A program made the translations under genes and the position numbers. The notes beneath the pieces are model-generated. The model ran no database searches. It worked only from the letters and a program-made list of their open reading frames with translations, and was not told the DNA's origin. From Nectonema munidae (lineage: Eukaryota > Nematomorpha > Nectonematoida > Nectonematidae): a DNA stretch of 64,000 nt. This document shows positions 23,350 through 37,500 of this stretch, piece after piece (the stretch's first letter is position 1; each line of letters opens with the position of its first letter). Location of the stretch: the NCBI GenBank assembly GCA_030549495.1, contig JAUIRK010000434.1, positions 64,210 to 128,209 of the forward strand, read 5' to 3'.

Positions 23350-25600
23350 TTCCTATTTTTCATTTAAATTGGAAAAAGAACGAATTTTAAAGGAAAAAGA
23401 CGTACTCAGAATGAAGAAGGACGAAATTTTAAAGTGAAGAAGAAGAAGAAAAATAAAAGGGATCTTTTTGCGAAAAATTACATGGCATATATAACATCAA
23501 AAAAATTAAAAAAAAATGAAATTTTTAAGCAGAGATATTTAAAACTCATCATGATCGTGTTGTTGCATTTTTAAAGATACGCAATTGTTCATTAGTGAAG
23601 AATAAAATTCACAATTTAATTTTGATTATATATTGAACATGGTGAATAGTTTACAAGGTACTCGAAAAACCTAAAAGACGGCTTAAATGATAAACTTCAC
23701 AAATATAAATTGCAAAAATATAAAAGATAGAAATACAGAAAAATCACACAAACTCATTTCAAGTGATTTTACAAGAATAGCAGTTGGTTCTAGTACAGGC
23801 CAAGCATTCACATTCAGAAATAAAGATTAAACTTTTAAACCAATTTTGAATGATGTTTAAGGTAAGGAGACAAGAATTGCATACTTCATAAGTTTTGAAA
23901 ACTCAGCTTTACTTAAACAGAGAGCCCATAAAATGTCTCCATTCGTTTATGTTAAAGCCTTGAAGAATCACTGACATCAAAATTCTAATTGATGATTGAA
24001 TATATCGGCCAGGTTTGAAAACATTGGGGAAGCATATAATTGTAAAGCTTATGAATAAAGTTAATCACGTTTCTATTCAAAATGTCTTTCAATTTACTTC
24101 TTATTAAAAATTATTCTTAGAGCGTTTTTTGAAAATGAAATATGATCCAGTTGATTTAACGGTAACTAAGATGAGGAAGAAAGAGAGAAATATTCTCCTC
24201 CTGCCCAATCTGAAGCATGACAGAAGGAAGACGATCAATCCTTATTTTTATCCAACTTTTTTCATATTCATGATAAAAAAGAGGGATTTTTTCAGAATAA
24301 CAAAAATTCAAAATGAAAAAATGAGAAATTAAAAAAAGGCGAATTTAAAATAAAATTGATGGAATTTTAAGTAAAAAAGGACAAATACTTTTGAGGGGAA
24401 ACGCGTGATCCTTTAGACTTTCAGACGTGGATAAGAGTATAAAGGGTTAACGATCACTCATACACATATAAAGATGATAGAAAATGCTAAATTAAATTTG
24501 TTAAAATTTAATTGAGTGATTGTTATTATGGGAGAGGAATGAGTATAAACCAGATGGAGATAGATTAAATAATATAAAATGACTTCGTCTAAAAAAATTT
24601 TACAATCTAGGAAAGTTGGGACTGATCGAAAAATAGCACATTTTCTTGCTTTTTTATATGATAGGAAAGGAAAATATTTTTTCTATTTTTTTATTTGTTT
24701 GCAAATAGATCAAATGTGTATATTTAATGTCTTTGCTTTAAAACTATAAATTAATAAATTAGTGTAAGCTGGCGTTGATAAAAATTTCTCGAAGTAATCA
24801 ATAAAGGAATGAGATCAAAAACAAAGTAGTTTGAATGAAATTTAATTTAATGATACGAGGTGAATGAAAAAGATAGTATTGGCTATAGTACGTTATTTTT
24901 TAATATCAAGGTTAATTTTTGGCTGAGTAAAATTTTTTGAATTAAAATTTTTGAGAAGTTTTTCTCTAATAAGAAAATCTAGTTTTTTCATTAATTAGAA
25001 AAAAGATAAATTTTTAAAATTTAACAAAAAGTAAGAAATTAGATAAATAAAACTCAAACATACAAACTACAACTAAGCAATCACTTCAACTCCATATAAT
25101 AATCCAACAAATCTTATTTGTTTTCTTTATCATTTCTTTTTTAAATTAGTAGATGAGAAAGCTACTAATTTAGTTACTTTTTTCATTTACCCAACTACAG
25201 TTTGCAGACTGCCAATACAAAATTTCCCAACTTTCGGACTTAGTGATGAAGGTTATAAACAGAGGAACTCTACCACAGGTCCCTTTTTATCGATAACTAT
25301 AGTTTTAATACTATACCACTAAAGAAAAAATTTTGTTCTGTGCTTTGAATTCTCTTTAATTATATAGAAATTAATTTGTACTTTTTACCTAAAACAATTA
25401 TTAAAGAATATTAAAAGTACAAATTAATTCATGAAAACTTTCCAAACATTTTAAAAATATTTACTTTTGTTGAACCTTTCTTATGGATGGTGACGTTACA
25501 TTGTTATTAAAAAGTTTTTAGTTTCAAAGGAGGGACATTTTATGAGTGCAATGTTTTATTCTAAAGTTTTTAAGCAAACAAACATTTGTTTAATCTAAAC
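23350..25600. other. Inner left arm, no gene recognised
   Basis: AT-rich, with one unrecognised 67-codon frame (24129-24332, mirrored at 27071-27256 with changes). Pairing with the right arm becomes progressively worse from about 25000 toward the centre. Confidence 0.5.
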
Positions 25601-25641
25601 ATGTTTATATTCCAAGAACACGCGAAGAAGTTGTAGAGTGT

Positions 25642-25771
25642 GTTTTAATGTTTCTTATTAGATGAAGTGTTTGATATTATTTGAATAATTGAAATTTTAT
25701 GTCACTTCAGTTTTACTTTATTTTATTTCCCATGTATTGTGAATGTAAGTAAATAATGCTGCCTACTAAAC
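25642..25771. other. Palindrome spacer
   Basis: About 130 bp of AT-rich single-copy sequence separates the inner arm ends. The last clear pairing is AACACGCGAAGAAGTTGTAG (from 25617) against its reverse complement ending near 25796. No ORF, motif or repeat is seen in the spacer. Confidence 0.85.
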
Positions 25772-28084
25772 TACACTCTACAACTTCTTCGCGTGTTCTT
25801 GTAATATAAACGTGTTTAGATTAAACACAATGATTTGTTTGCTTAAGGCTTAGAATAATGAGTTTACTCGAAACACCTCCTTTCTTTAAAATAACAATGT
25901 AACAGAATCACCATCCGTAGGAAAGGAATTCAACAAAAGGATTCATTGTTTAAAGATGTTTGGAAGTTTTCAATGAATTAATTTGTACTTTTAATATTCT
26001 TTATGAAATTTTTTTCAGGTAAAAACCTTTTCTATGTTTTTTAAAAAAGAAATTCATTTTAGATTTTTAAATTTTTAAGAATTTTCTTAATTATAGTATA
26101 AAAACTATAGTTTAGATATAAAACCTGTTAAATTCTCTAACTATATTCTGCATCACTAAATCTCGATTCAACTAATTAACTCAGTACTTGCTAACTAGTT
26201 AGTTGGGTAAATGAAAAAAGTAACTTAAATTAATCAACTTTCTCATCTACTAATTTAAAAAAAGAAATGATAAAGAAAACAAATAAGTTTGTTGGATTAG
26301 TATATATGGGTTAGTGTTGTGGTTAGCGAGTTAATTAGTTTGTATGTTTGAGTTTTATTTATCTAATTTTTACTTTTGTTAAATTTTTAAAATTATCATT
26401 TTTTCTAATTAATGAAAAAATCCTAGATTTTCTTATTAGAGGAAAACTTCTCAAAAATTTTAATTCAAAAAATTTTACTCAGCCAAAAATTAACCTTGAT
26501 ATTAAAAAATAACGTACTATAGCCAATACTATCTTTTTCATTCACCTCGTATCATTAAATTAAATTTCATTCAAACCTTTGTTTTTGATCTCATTCCTTT
26601 ATTGATTACTGAGAAATTTTTATCAACGCCAGCTTACACTAATTTATTAATTTATAGTTTTAAAGCAAAGACATTAAATATACTACATTTGATTTATTTG
26701 CAAAACAAATAAAAAATAGAAAATATTTTCCTTCCTATCATATAAAAACAGAAAATGTGCTATTTTTCGATCAGTCCCAACTTGCCTAGATTGTATACAG
26801 ACGAATCATTTTATATTATTTAATCTATCTCCATCTGGTTTATACTCATTCTCTCCCATAATAACAATCACTCAATTAAATTTTAACAAATTTAATTTAG
26901 CATTTTCTATCATCTTTATATGTGTATGAGTGATCGTTAACCCTTTATACTCTTATCCACGTCTGAAAGTCTAAAGGATCACGCGGTTCCCTCAAAAAGT
27001 ATTTGTCCTTTTTTACTTAAAATTTCATCAATTTTATTTTAAATTCGCCTTTTTTTTAATTTCTCATTTTTCATTTTGAATTTTTGTTATTCTGAAAAAT
27101 CCCTCTTTTATCATGAATATGAAAAAAAGTTGGATAAAAATAAGGATTGATCGTCTTCCTTCTGTCATGCTTCAGATTGGGCAGGAGGAGAATATTTCTC
27201 TCTTTCTTCCTCATCTTAGTTACCGTTAAATCAACTGGATCATATTTCGTTTTCAAAAAACGCTCTAAGAATAATTTTTAATAAGAAGTAAATTGAAAGA
27301 CATTTTGAATAGAAACGTGATTAACTTTATTCATAGGCTTTACAATTATATGCTTCCCCAATGTTTTCAAACCTGGCCGATATATTCAATCATCAATTAG
27401 AATTTTGATGTCAGTGATTCTTCAAGGCTTTAACATAAACGAATGGAGACATTTTATGGTCTCTCTCTGTTTAAGTAAAGCTGAGTTTTCAAAACTTATG
27501 AAGTATGCAATTCTTGTCTCCTTACCTTAAACATCATTCAAAATTGGTTTAAAAGTTTAATCTTTATTTCTGAATGTGAATGCTTGGCCTGTACTAGAAC
27601 CAACTGCTATTCTTGTAAAATCACTTGAAATGAGTTTGTGTGATTTTTCTGTATTTCTATCTTTTATATTTTTGCAATTTATATTTGTGAAGTTTATCAT
27701 TTAAGCCTTCTTTTAGGTCTTTCGAATACCTTGTAAACTATTCACCATGTTCAATATATAATCAAAATTAAATTGTGGATTTTATTCTTCACTAATGAAT
27801 ATCTTTAAAAATGCAACAACACGATCATGATGAGTTTTAAATATCTCTGCTTAAAAATTTCATTTTTTTTTAAATATTTGATGTTATATATGCCATGTAA
27901 TTTTTCGCAAAAAGATCCCTTTTATTTTTCTTCTTCTTCCTCACTTTAAAATTTCGTCCTTTTTTTATTCTGAGTACGTCTTTTTCCTTTAAAATTCGTT
28001 CTTTTCCAAATTTAAAATGAAAAATAGGAATAAAAAGGTTTATGAAATTAAAGTCAAAAGGGGAATATATTGTATGCACCCAAA

Positions 28085-28210
28085 CTTGCAAACAAACTTA
28101 CACACTCGCTCAATGCCCGAATATGAATTTATTTGGACCGGAAAACTTTCTGACGTAAATTTACACACGCGCTCAATGCACTCATATGGATTTATTGCGA
28201 CTGAAAAACA
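28085..28210. repeat. 63-bp tandem dimer (right)
   Basis: Mirror of 23176-23301, about 0.3-0.4 kb upstream of the right CELF start codon. Confidence 0.7.
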
Positions 28211-28516
28211 TGTAGGCGTAATTTTTGTCTGAAAATGTTTTTCATAAAGTTTTTTAATGATATCTTTATTCACATTTTACTTAATAATAATAATAATGAC
28301 GGTTGGAATATAACCAAATAGTAACTTAAAATCAATTTCATATTAGTTACGTATCAATTATCTTGATTGTGTGAATCTCAAAGCACTTTCAGCTGGTTTT
28401 CTATATGCTGGCTGCTTGATGATGTTTTATGATTCAAACCTCAAGCCTAAATCTGGTACAGTTGGGCTAAGATTTCGCACTCACTATTAACTTATTAATT
28501 TCAAAGAACTTTAGGA

Positions 28517-31500
28517 ATGTCAAACACCAAGCATGCAGTTGATAATGTGGATGCTTTCAAAATTTTCGTTGGCCAAATTCCTAGAATGATAAATGAAGAA
28601 GACTTGATGAACATATTTTCCCAATTTGGTTCAATCAAGAAAGTTTCAATACTCCGCGATTGCTTGACGGGTAACAGTAAAGGTATTTCACTTTGTTAAT
28701 ATTTAGAAAGTCAATACGATCTTTTTTTAGTTTCTTCACTTATTAGTTATTAGTACTATTTCCTCATTTTATTCCAGGTTCGTTTCTTTCGCATACAAAA
28801 GGCTTTGCCTTCACCTCCCAATAGTTAAATGAGCTTGAAATTCGTGGAAAGCATTACGTTTTGAGATGGAATATCTCTGAAATTGTAAAGTGCTTTATTC
28901 CAAACATTCTTATTTGATTTAAGATCTTTGAGTTGAGTGATTAATCGAACTCATAGCGATCGTATATAAGTAAGGAATCAAAAATCATTTTGTGAAAAAA
29001 CTAATCTTTTTGTAAGCGTGTAAAAGATGCGCTCGTTCATGAACGATTTATATGCATCAAAATTGTTCCATTCCAACTTTACCAGCACAAATTTCTTATT
29101 TTTGGAAAACCACTGTTCATACTTCTGAAAAGTGTACAAGAAATTGCGACATTGTGAAAACTATACCAACTTGCACGTGTGTTTCCGGTTTATGTGCAAA
29201 TTCTTAGATCCAGGGTTGCGGGGTTGGAGGCAAAATATTACACTCTGTCTCAGACTTAATAATTTACTTCCAACTTCAACTAAAGAAGGGACACTTCCCA
29301 TACTTATAAAGATTAATTTTTCCCCTTATTAAAAAATCCTACTACGACTACTAACTTTTATTACAGTGGTTCCCAACCTTTTTTATCCCGTTCCCCCTTT
29401 TTCAGTCACTTTTTTCCTGTGGACCCCTACAACTGAATAGTTTAAGCCAACAAGATTAATCAAAGATTTTTATGCAAAAAATGATTCTAGTCATCTGATT
29501 AAATCGTATGCTTATTCATATTAAATCAGAGAAATCGTAAAGGCTGACATAAAATGTGAATAAAATTTTTTTCCAATTAAAATATAAATTTTTCAAAAAT
29601 ATTGTAACTAATAAAAAGGATATATAAACATTCAAAATATGAAATTTTAAAAAAGGAAAGAAAATATTTATTTAAAAAAGCTCTAAATATATATATATTT
29701 ATATTGATTTGGAAAATAGAAGTATATTAAAGTAGATTCAGCATAAGTAGTTTGAAGTAGAATTTCCATGGACCCCTTGAAATTCTTCCATGGACCCCTG
29801 GGAACCACTGTTTTATTAGATACCAACTCCGACTCCTGAATTATTTTTGAATTAAAATCTTTGGCTCACCAACCCTATACATGGATCATTGGTTAATCCT
29901 TTGCCAAGTCATTAGCAGTCAGGAGTGATGAGTGACACTGAAAACTCTTTTTGTCATAAATGCAAGTTATCATACAACTGTGCAAATTTATATTTGAAAA
30001 TTTGGATTTAAATTTATTCACTGGAAAAATTAACTAGTAATATTATTATATGAATAGTAAAAAAAGCAGTAAGTTAATTTTTACTAGCTATAAAGTTACC
30101 ATTACTAAGTAAAAAAAAGTTGTACCGTGGGTGTTTTCATCGAGAAGGCACAATTGCGCAGCTTGTATTGAACTATGAGAAAGTAGGTTTGATGCACAAG
30201 ACCTTTAGTTATCGAAACGCAGTACCTAACCAACCTTACTCATCTCACTTATCTGTAAGCTATAAGTAGTAATAACACTATTTGATAAGTAAATGAGATA
30301 TTTTTATGATATTATTGTATTTAGATGGCGTTAATATGAAATTAATTCCAATACTTTAATAATTTCTTAAAATAACTTATTTTACATTGTCGTAGAGGTA
30401 TTTATAATTAAAAATGACAAAGAAATTACTATATATATCCTATTTTTCAGTTATAACTGGAAAATGGGATTTTAAAAATGCTTTTTTTTTTAATTTTTCA
30501 TCATTTATTCGAATATTTATACGCGGAAGTTCTCTTCGCAACTTTAATCAAAATTTAGATTCGTCTAAATTTTCCCTTATGATTTCAATTTTACTTTGCT
30601 TTACTAAAAACTAGAATTTGATTTTTCGATGATCGCTAGAGCTATCGAATTATTAATATTTAATGTTAAAATTACTAAATAACTTAGTCAATATAAATTA
30701 GAATTTACAACTGGTTTATAGTATAATTACTTTTATCACATCAGTATAATTATGAATTCTTGAGATTACTATTTTAAATAGTTGAGATTACTAGTTTGAG
30801 CTTTTGGTATTCATTTAAAAATCAAAAAACAATACTTCTGTCATATGGCAGCATTCAGCTCGCCCCTGATCAGGAACACAGACATATATCGATCATGCTT
30901 TTCCCACATATACACAATTTAAATTGAAAGTGCATATTTTCATATGGCCACCTAAAGCTTTTGTTTCATCACTCAAGCAGATACGAACGCAAACTTGTTT
31001 AAGAAAACTGCCTTAGAAGGATGAATTTGAAATGTTTTTATCTGATACTCAATTCCTTTTTTAGGGTGTGGATTTGTCACATTTGAAGATGAATTGACCT
31101 GTTTCACTGCAATTCGCTCTTTGAACAACACAAGTCTTTTTACTCAGGTTCCCTTTTATCTATCCTACAAACTCATTTTTGAAAGTAAACTAAGATAGCA
31201 GATGATTGGATGAACTGTGCTCTGAAAAATGATTGACATGCTTCAACTTTAATAGTATAAATTTTTGTTGCTACAAAAGATCATAACTGAATCTAGAAAC
31301 ACAGGCAAAAATGAAGCTTTTAGAATGCCGACGTCAGAGGCAAAATATCATCATTTCTTTCGTTTTATTGCTCAAATTAAAATGTAAATTTTTTTGACAC
31401 ACGAAATAATAATAACTCTTTTTATTTTCAAAAGTATGACAAAAAAAATGGAAGTTAGTGTACGCAATAAGCACATAGAAAGATATTAAAAAAATGGGAT

Positions 31501-34500
31501 GTTTTAGAAAACACACAAAGATGACTTTTGAAAGTTGATGTCAAAGGCCAAAACAGCCGCTTGGAAACGCCAACATGGTGTGTGAATTTGTAAAAACAGG
31601 ACAAATAAGAAATACACAGTTCCGTAAGTTATGTGTGATGAAAATAATTATTCATGATGTATTATACAATATATTGAATATGGGAAAGAAAAGAAAGAAA
31701 AAAAAGGAAGATTGTAGGTGTTAGTATATACATATTATTATCATTAGAAACAAATACTAGGAGTGGTCGGTGTAACTATTTTACCTACAAACATAGCAGT
31801 TGGAGATGGAGCATTCAGAGTGAGAGTTGTAGAGGATAAAAACCTACGAAATAAAATGAAGCGTCAAATTTATGATAAACATTCTATGGTGAGAATATCA
31901 TTTTTTTTTTATTTCATTCTCTTTGCTTGTATTTTGAACTGATATTTTGTCAAATAATTCTTAATTCTTCTTTATATAGAAATATATTTTTTTGCAAATT
32001 TTTAATATAAGTTTGCATATTCCTCAATAGGAAATTTTTCTCTTTTCTGATAATAATCGCTTAATTTCTTGCCTTCAATGAGTCGTTTCAATTTTTTCAT
32101 TTTAATTTTTCAAGCGCTAACCAATAAAAATATCTTATTCGGCATAACGTGTAGTTAAAGTCTAACGCCTTCCTTATTAACGTTGTCCCTGTGTAGCAGT
32201 TAAAAGTCAATAAAGTAAACTTTTGAATTTTAACAGAACTTCATCTAAAACACGTTAATAGTGTACTTTTATTTTATAACGTTTGTTTAAAAGAAGCCAA
32301 AGTTATTAGGTCAATCAAAACCAACTTTTATTAATAGGTCAACTTTTTTAATAGTCCATTTTTTGTAATTAATCTAGATTTTGTACTAATTTAACAAAAA
32401 GAAAAAGTATTTAACAATTTTGGAATTGCTTTTATATACTGAAGAGTAATTCAAAGCAAATATTTTTATAATTATTTGACATATCATTTTTAATATAGAT
32501 AAAAATGTCGACTGATTCCTTCTGAAATAAAGAAAAGAAAGAAAGAAAGATTTATTCAAGAAAAAAAATGCATAAAAAAAATAACAAATTATAAAGTGTA
32601 ATAAAAAAAACCTTTCCGATGGTGCAGATTGGCTCAGACACTTATGTAATAAACAATAAACAATTACATCAAAATTCGGATTTTTCAAAAGGCCTGATAA
32701 TAAAAAAAACAACAAACATTCAGTACTTCATTTCATATTTTCTCATTTGTAATATATACAGTAATTATAGTAAGTGTTATTATTAAAACATGCCTATATA
32801 TATATATAAATACATAGATTGAACATACAATTAAAATATAAATGTTCATATACATATATTCATATTTGAAGTATATATATATACATATATAATACACGAG
32901 TTCATCTGTATAGATAGCGTAAAGATTTAAATGCATGGTATTTCTATAAAATATTTTATATGGTTTCTATTGAAAAGAACATGAGTAGCAGTTAGGAATT
33001 ACACATACCGATCTGTATTTTTCAGTATACTCTATTTTCAGTGTTTTTTGAAAGACTCAATATTTAGATTTATAAGGTTGAGTATATTGGTATTCGAATT
33101 CTAAAAGTTTGATAATTTATATTTTAGGGTTTGATAATATTTTCCTTCTGAAATAAAATAATGAAAAACGTAATCTTCGAATCTTACAATGAAAGATACA
33201 TTTGATTTATGTAGAAATTTTGAATTTGAAGATACTGTACATGGCATAAATAAAAAACATATGAGAAAAAGAAATATATCTCTCAGACAAGGGAAAGATA
33301 AATTCCAGTGATTAAAATGCTTTTGTCCAAAGATCTCCTCTTTTCAAAAGAAAATACTTTAAAATATTGCATGATATCTTACAATAATAATATTAATAAT
33401 AATTGACAAAAGCGATTATAGAATTATTTTTTCGGTCAATTTTATTACGTATAAACTCAACTTTTTGAGGTCGTTATGTCAATTTTTGAAGGATTTATAG
33501 GTCAACTTTTGTTGGCCCTAGTTATCAGCTTTGTCTAACATCAATAGGTTTATCAGAGCTAAGCTCTGGCTTTTATTTTAGGAAGAACTTTCTGAAAATA
33601 TTTATATTCTAAGTTAGAGGAATTAAAGAAAAGAAAAAACCGAACATAAATTTTAGAATCAAACCTTTTAGCTATAAGTATTCCTTAGAAGTTTTGTATA
33701 GTTACGCTAATACGGTTAAGGCCCTTTTACTTATGGCAGGTCTGGCGTTTGAGTGGGCTTGCGCGGGTATACATTTAAAAATAACTCAAGAGATGGCTAC
33801 TGGCGGATATTTGTTGAAATGTCTAAAATGCAAAGCTCAAAGAACAACAACAGGAAAGTAGATACAATAGAAAGTGACATTAAATTCAAATCAAAGATGT
33901 ATGCAATCAAATTTTGAAATTATTAATTATTAAACACTTTTTTTAAATTTATATGGACAAATAAACAAAAGAATAATAAGCTTTTGGATGTTATATCTAT
34001 GCCTTTTTTTGAATTCAAGTCCAGAAAAACTAAATTTTTAATCATTAAATTTACTTTCAGAGTATATAAATTCCTTTATGGAAATTTATATGTAGATAAT
34101 GATGAAAAAAATTTAGCAATATTTTTGAAAATCATTCAATATTTTACATCAAAATATATAAATGTATTGATGCCCTTCTCCTTCTCTTCAAAGAAATGTG
34201 CAAACTTGCAACCTGAACTTTTGTCTCATTTTTTAAGTTGCATTATCATCAATATCAAGAAAGTTTCGTTATTTGTTAGCAATAATGTCAACTGCATAGA
34301 AGTCGATCTTGTCCTCTCTTTAGCAATAGCCTTTAGTCCAAAGTATCTTCTTTTGCAAGATCAGAAAAAAATTTGATTTTATTACTAGCATCCATTACTA
34401 AAAATTCCTCTCAAAGCTCTGGAGAAAGGCTCAAACTTTGTCATTTATCAGCTCGATAGAATTTCTCAAAAATATGAAGATTCTCAAGGAATGTATTTAG

Positions 34501-37500
34501 TCGCAACGAAGTAAAATTGACGTCTCTTTGACGAATCGTGGCTTCGAATGATACATCTCTCTAAGTTCCCCTTGTTAACATTAATTTACTGGATGAAATT
34601 ATCTTTACAGATGATATACACTCACATATTGGCATTCGGAAGTGCTATGTTAGCGTTATCAGCCTGAGATTTTCCTTCTCAATTCCTATTCACATTGGTT
34701 CATTGATTGGTTAGCTCAAAATCTCAACATCCATAATTGTGCGCTTTATTCGTCATTGCTACTCTTTACAACAAAGGAGCTTCTTGTCCATGGTCTAGAT
34801 CCCTTACTGTAAACTTCATTTCAAAGGACTTTATCGAGTTCTTTGAGTCCAAATAGCATGTTTAACATCATTTAACATCATCTTATTAGCGAAAAAAGCA
34901 TCATAAAACATTAAAATATCGCATCATAGATCATAATCATATCTTAAAGTACAGATGGGAAAAATTCAAGTATATAAGGTATCAAAAGTGATTAAACATT
35001 TTTTCCTTCCAAAAGCCATCTAGTATATTCTTGAAAACATTCAAGGAAGGAGATTGAACAATATAATCAGGCAAAGAGTTCCAAGCGTTGAGAGGAAAGT
35101 CTTTTTAGGTATCACTTTTTGCAATGCCACTTTTGAAATTTGTATGTATGAAATCTTTGTGTTCTCTTAGAGTAATCAGGGAAAAATTTTCGGATTTATC
35201 TTCAAGTTCCCATTTACAATGTTGTACACTGTAATCATGTCTCTTCTTTTGAATCTGTACATCATGAAAGGAAATTTATTTTTTTAGTCTTTCCTTATGA
35301 CCCAGTTCTTTTAATCCAAGAATCATTTTGGTAATAGTCCTTTGGACTCTTTCAATATTGCATCATAAATATGGAAAGGAAACCCCGCAATGTTACCATG
35401 CTCCAAATTTGACCTAAAAAGAGTTTTATGAAGAAGTGATGATTTATGAAAAGTTGGGAAAGCTTTAGAAACTCTCATTCTAATATTTTCAGAAGAATCT
35501 AGTTTAGAGTTGATAGAACGCCTAAATCTTTTTGTGTGTCCATTCTTTTCAACTTATTAGCTCCAATGAAGAAAGAGTGAGAATGTCGTGGTCCAATTTG
35601 CGAGGGCGTACATTTATCCAGATTGAGCTTCACCCCCATCTATTGAACCAATGAAAATTTTTTATCAAGTCAAGGTGTAAATGATAACTAACATCTTTAT
35701 TCGGCATATTGTAAATTTTGATGTCATCTGCAAACACTTTTATCTTAGAGTTCACTAAGTATAAAAGATCATTCAGAAAAATGTTAAAAAGAAGGAGTCT
35801 TAAGACAGACCCTTTAGGACACCACTGATAACTAACTTTTCATCAGAATAATTTCAATTCACTACAGCGATTTGTTTTCTATCGTTAAGGAAATTGATTA
35901 TCAAAGCAAGCAAGTTTCCATGAATGCCAAATGATTATAATTTTTCCTTCAAGTATTTATGCACTATAGTATCGAAAGCTTTGTGAAAATCAAGGAATAT
36001 TACATCAATTGTATCAATCAATTCCAGTAGATGAACTAAATCGATAAATTTTAGGGTAGGCTTATAGGTCTACAATTAAAAGTTTTTTATCTCCAGATTT
36101 AAATATAAATCATAGATACTCCTACTATTTTCCAGCACTCATTTAATTAAATGATTAGAAAATCTCATATGCTTTCGATATACTTTCAAAATGTTCCAAT
36201 ATATGAAAATGCCATGCTTTTGGTTTATATACGCCTGTCTCTCTTTTATTAGTTTACTGATGAATTACTCGGTCTTAGGGGATTTCACAAAAATGTTATC
36301 GCTCATGAATTCTAGTCCTACCTATAAAATATATGAATCCGGATTTAACCCTTTATAAGAAGCCAGCGAGTTAAATGGAAACATGAAATAAAAATTGATT
36401 TTTTTACCTCTCTATGAATAAGGAAAACGAAGTGCAAAAATGAAGTTGTAAAGTGTCAAACACCAGCAGTAGTCAAATGGTAGTAATGCGAGGGAAGATT
36501 TTACTTTACACTACTAGTATTTCCCCAACCTTTCTCTCTCTTTTTTATCCATTATTTTGCTTTATGGAAGTTTAGGCTATTAATATTTTAAAAAAAAAGA
36601 TTAATCAACTATTTTACATTTTAGGCAAAATGTCCTCTGCAAGTGAAGTTGGCGTCGCAAACTAAAAAAGGTTATATCATACTTCCTTTGCTACCACGTT
36701 TTTAATTTTGTGCTAGGAAAATTGGGCCAATTTTCTTTCACTCTTTATGGGCTTTCTTTAGAGTGTGTCGGTAAAATGTTATATTTTATTAAAAAGAAAT
36801 TTATGCTTATTCTTTGTTAGTATAGAAAGGAAATCCAAATTCACATAGTAAAAAGAAATTTTATAAAGAAATTTGGTTATATAATATTTCCTTCTTTTTC
36901 AGCAAATATTTTTTTATAAAAAAATTTTTTATAAATAAAATTGTTCTAGGATCCACCAAACAAGCCCCAAATCCTTCTTGTGCATTCTGAGTAAAGATTA
37001 TTTTTCAAAGACATGAAAAGTTTTCTGATCAATTATGTAGCTAACTTAGAAAATTTCATTAAAATTGTATAAAGAAATAAACTGAAGAAATGTCTTAAAT
37101 TTTTTTGAAGCAAAAATTCCAATTAGAGTTATTTTTCTGAAAAAATTTTACAGAGTTTTTAAAATCTTTTTTATCCATTTTTTTCTGATGAAACTAAATT
37201 TGACATCATTTATTTAATTTCCACATTGCTCTTTTTTGAAAAATACATTTCAACGCAAAAAAAGAAATGAGATAAAGTACCTAAAGTCAAGGCAGGATAA
37301 ATTAAAAAATGTTTTTATTATAACAACTTTGATCGAATGCTTCCAAGATAAGATTTAGATTTAAAATTTTTTTGATCTTCCATGAGTTATTACAGTTACC
37401 CCTAAAATTATTGTTCTCGGGCAGTTTCACCCCCTACTAGGATTTCTTATTAGAAAAAATAAACAATTCAATTAATATTTTTCATCAATTAAATATATGC

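Larger units (their letters stand above)
1..25641. repeat. Left arm of giant palindrome
   Basis: The whole segment reappears as its reverse complement at 25772-51211. Matching landmarks include base 1 with 51211, CELF exon starts 22868 with 28517, and hAT ends 7465 with 43973. The sum of paired coordinates drifts only between about 51212 and 51438, so indels are few. This arm carries one private 220-bp insertion (6560-6779). Its outer end is not visible because it coincides with the window edge. Confidence 0.97.
22869..28516. promoter_or_regulatory. Shared region between divergent CELF copies
   Basis: This 5.6 kb separates the two start codons and includes the palindrome centre. Any promoter of either copy should lie here, duplicated on both sides. 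No specific core promoter was identified. Immediately upstream of each ATG is TTTCAAAGAACTTTAGGA, which could include a 3' splice site of a 5' UTR intron. Confidence 0.4.
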
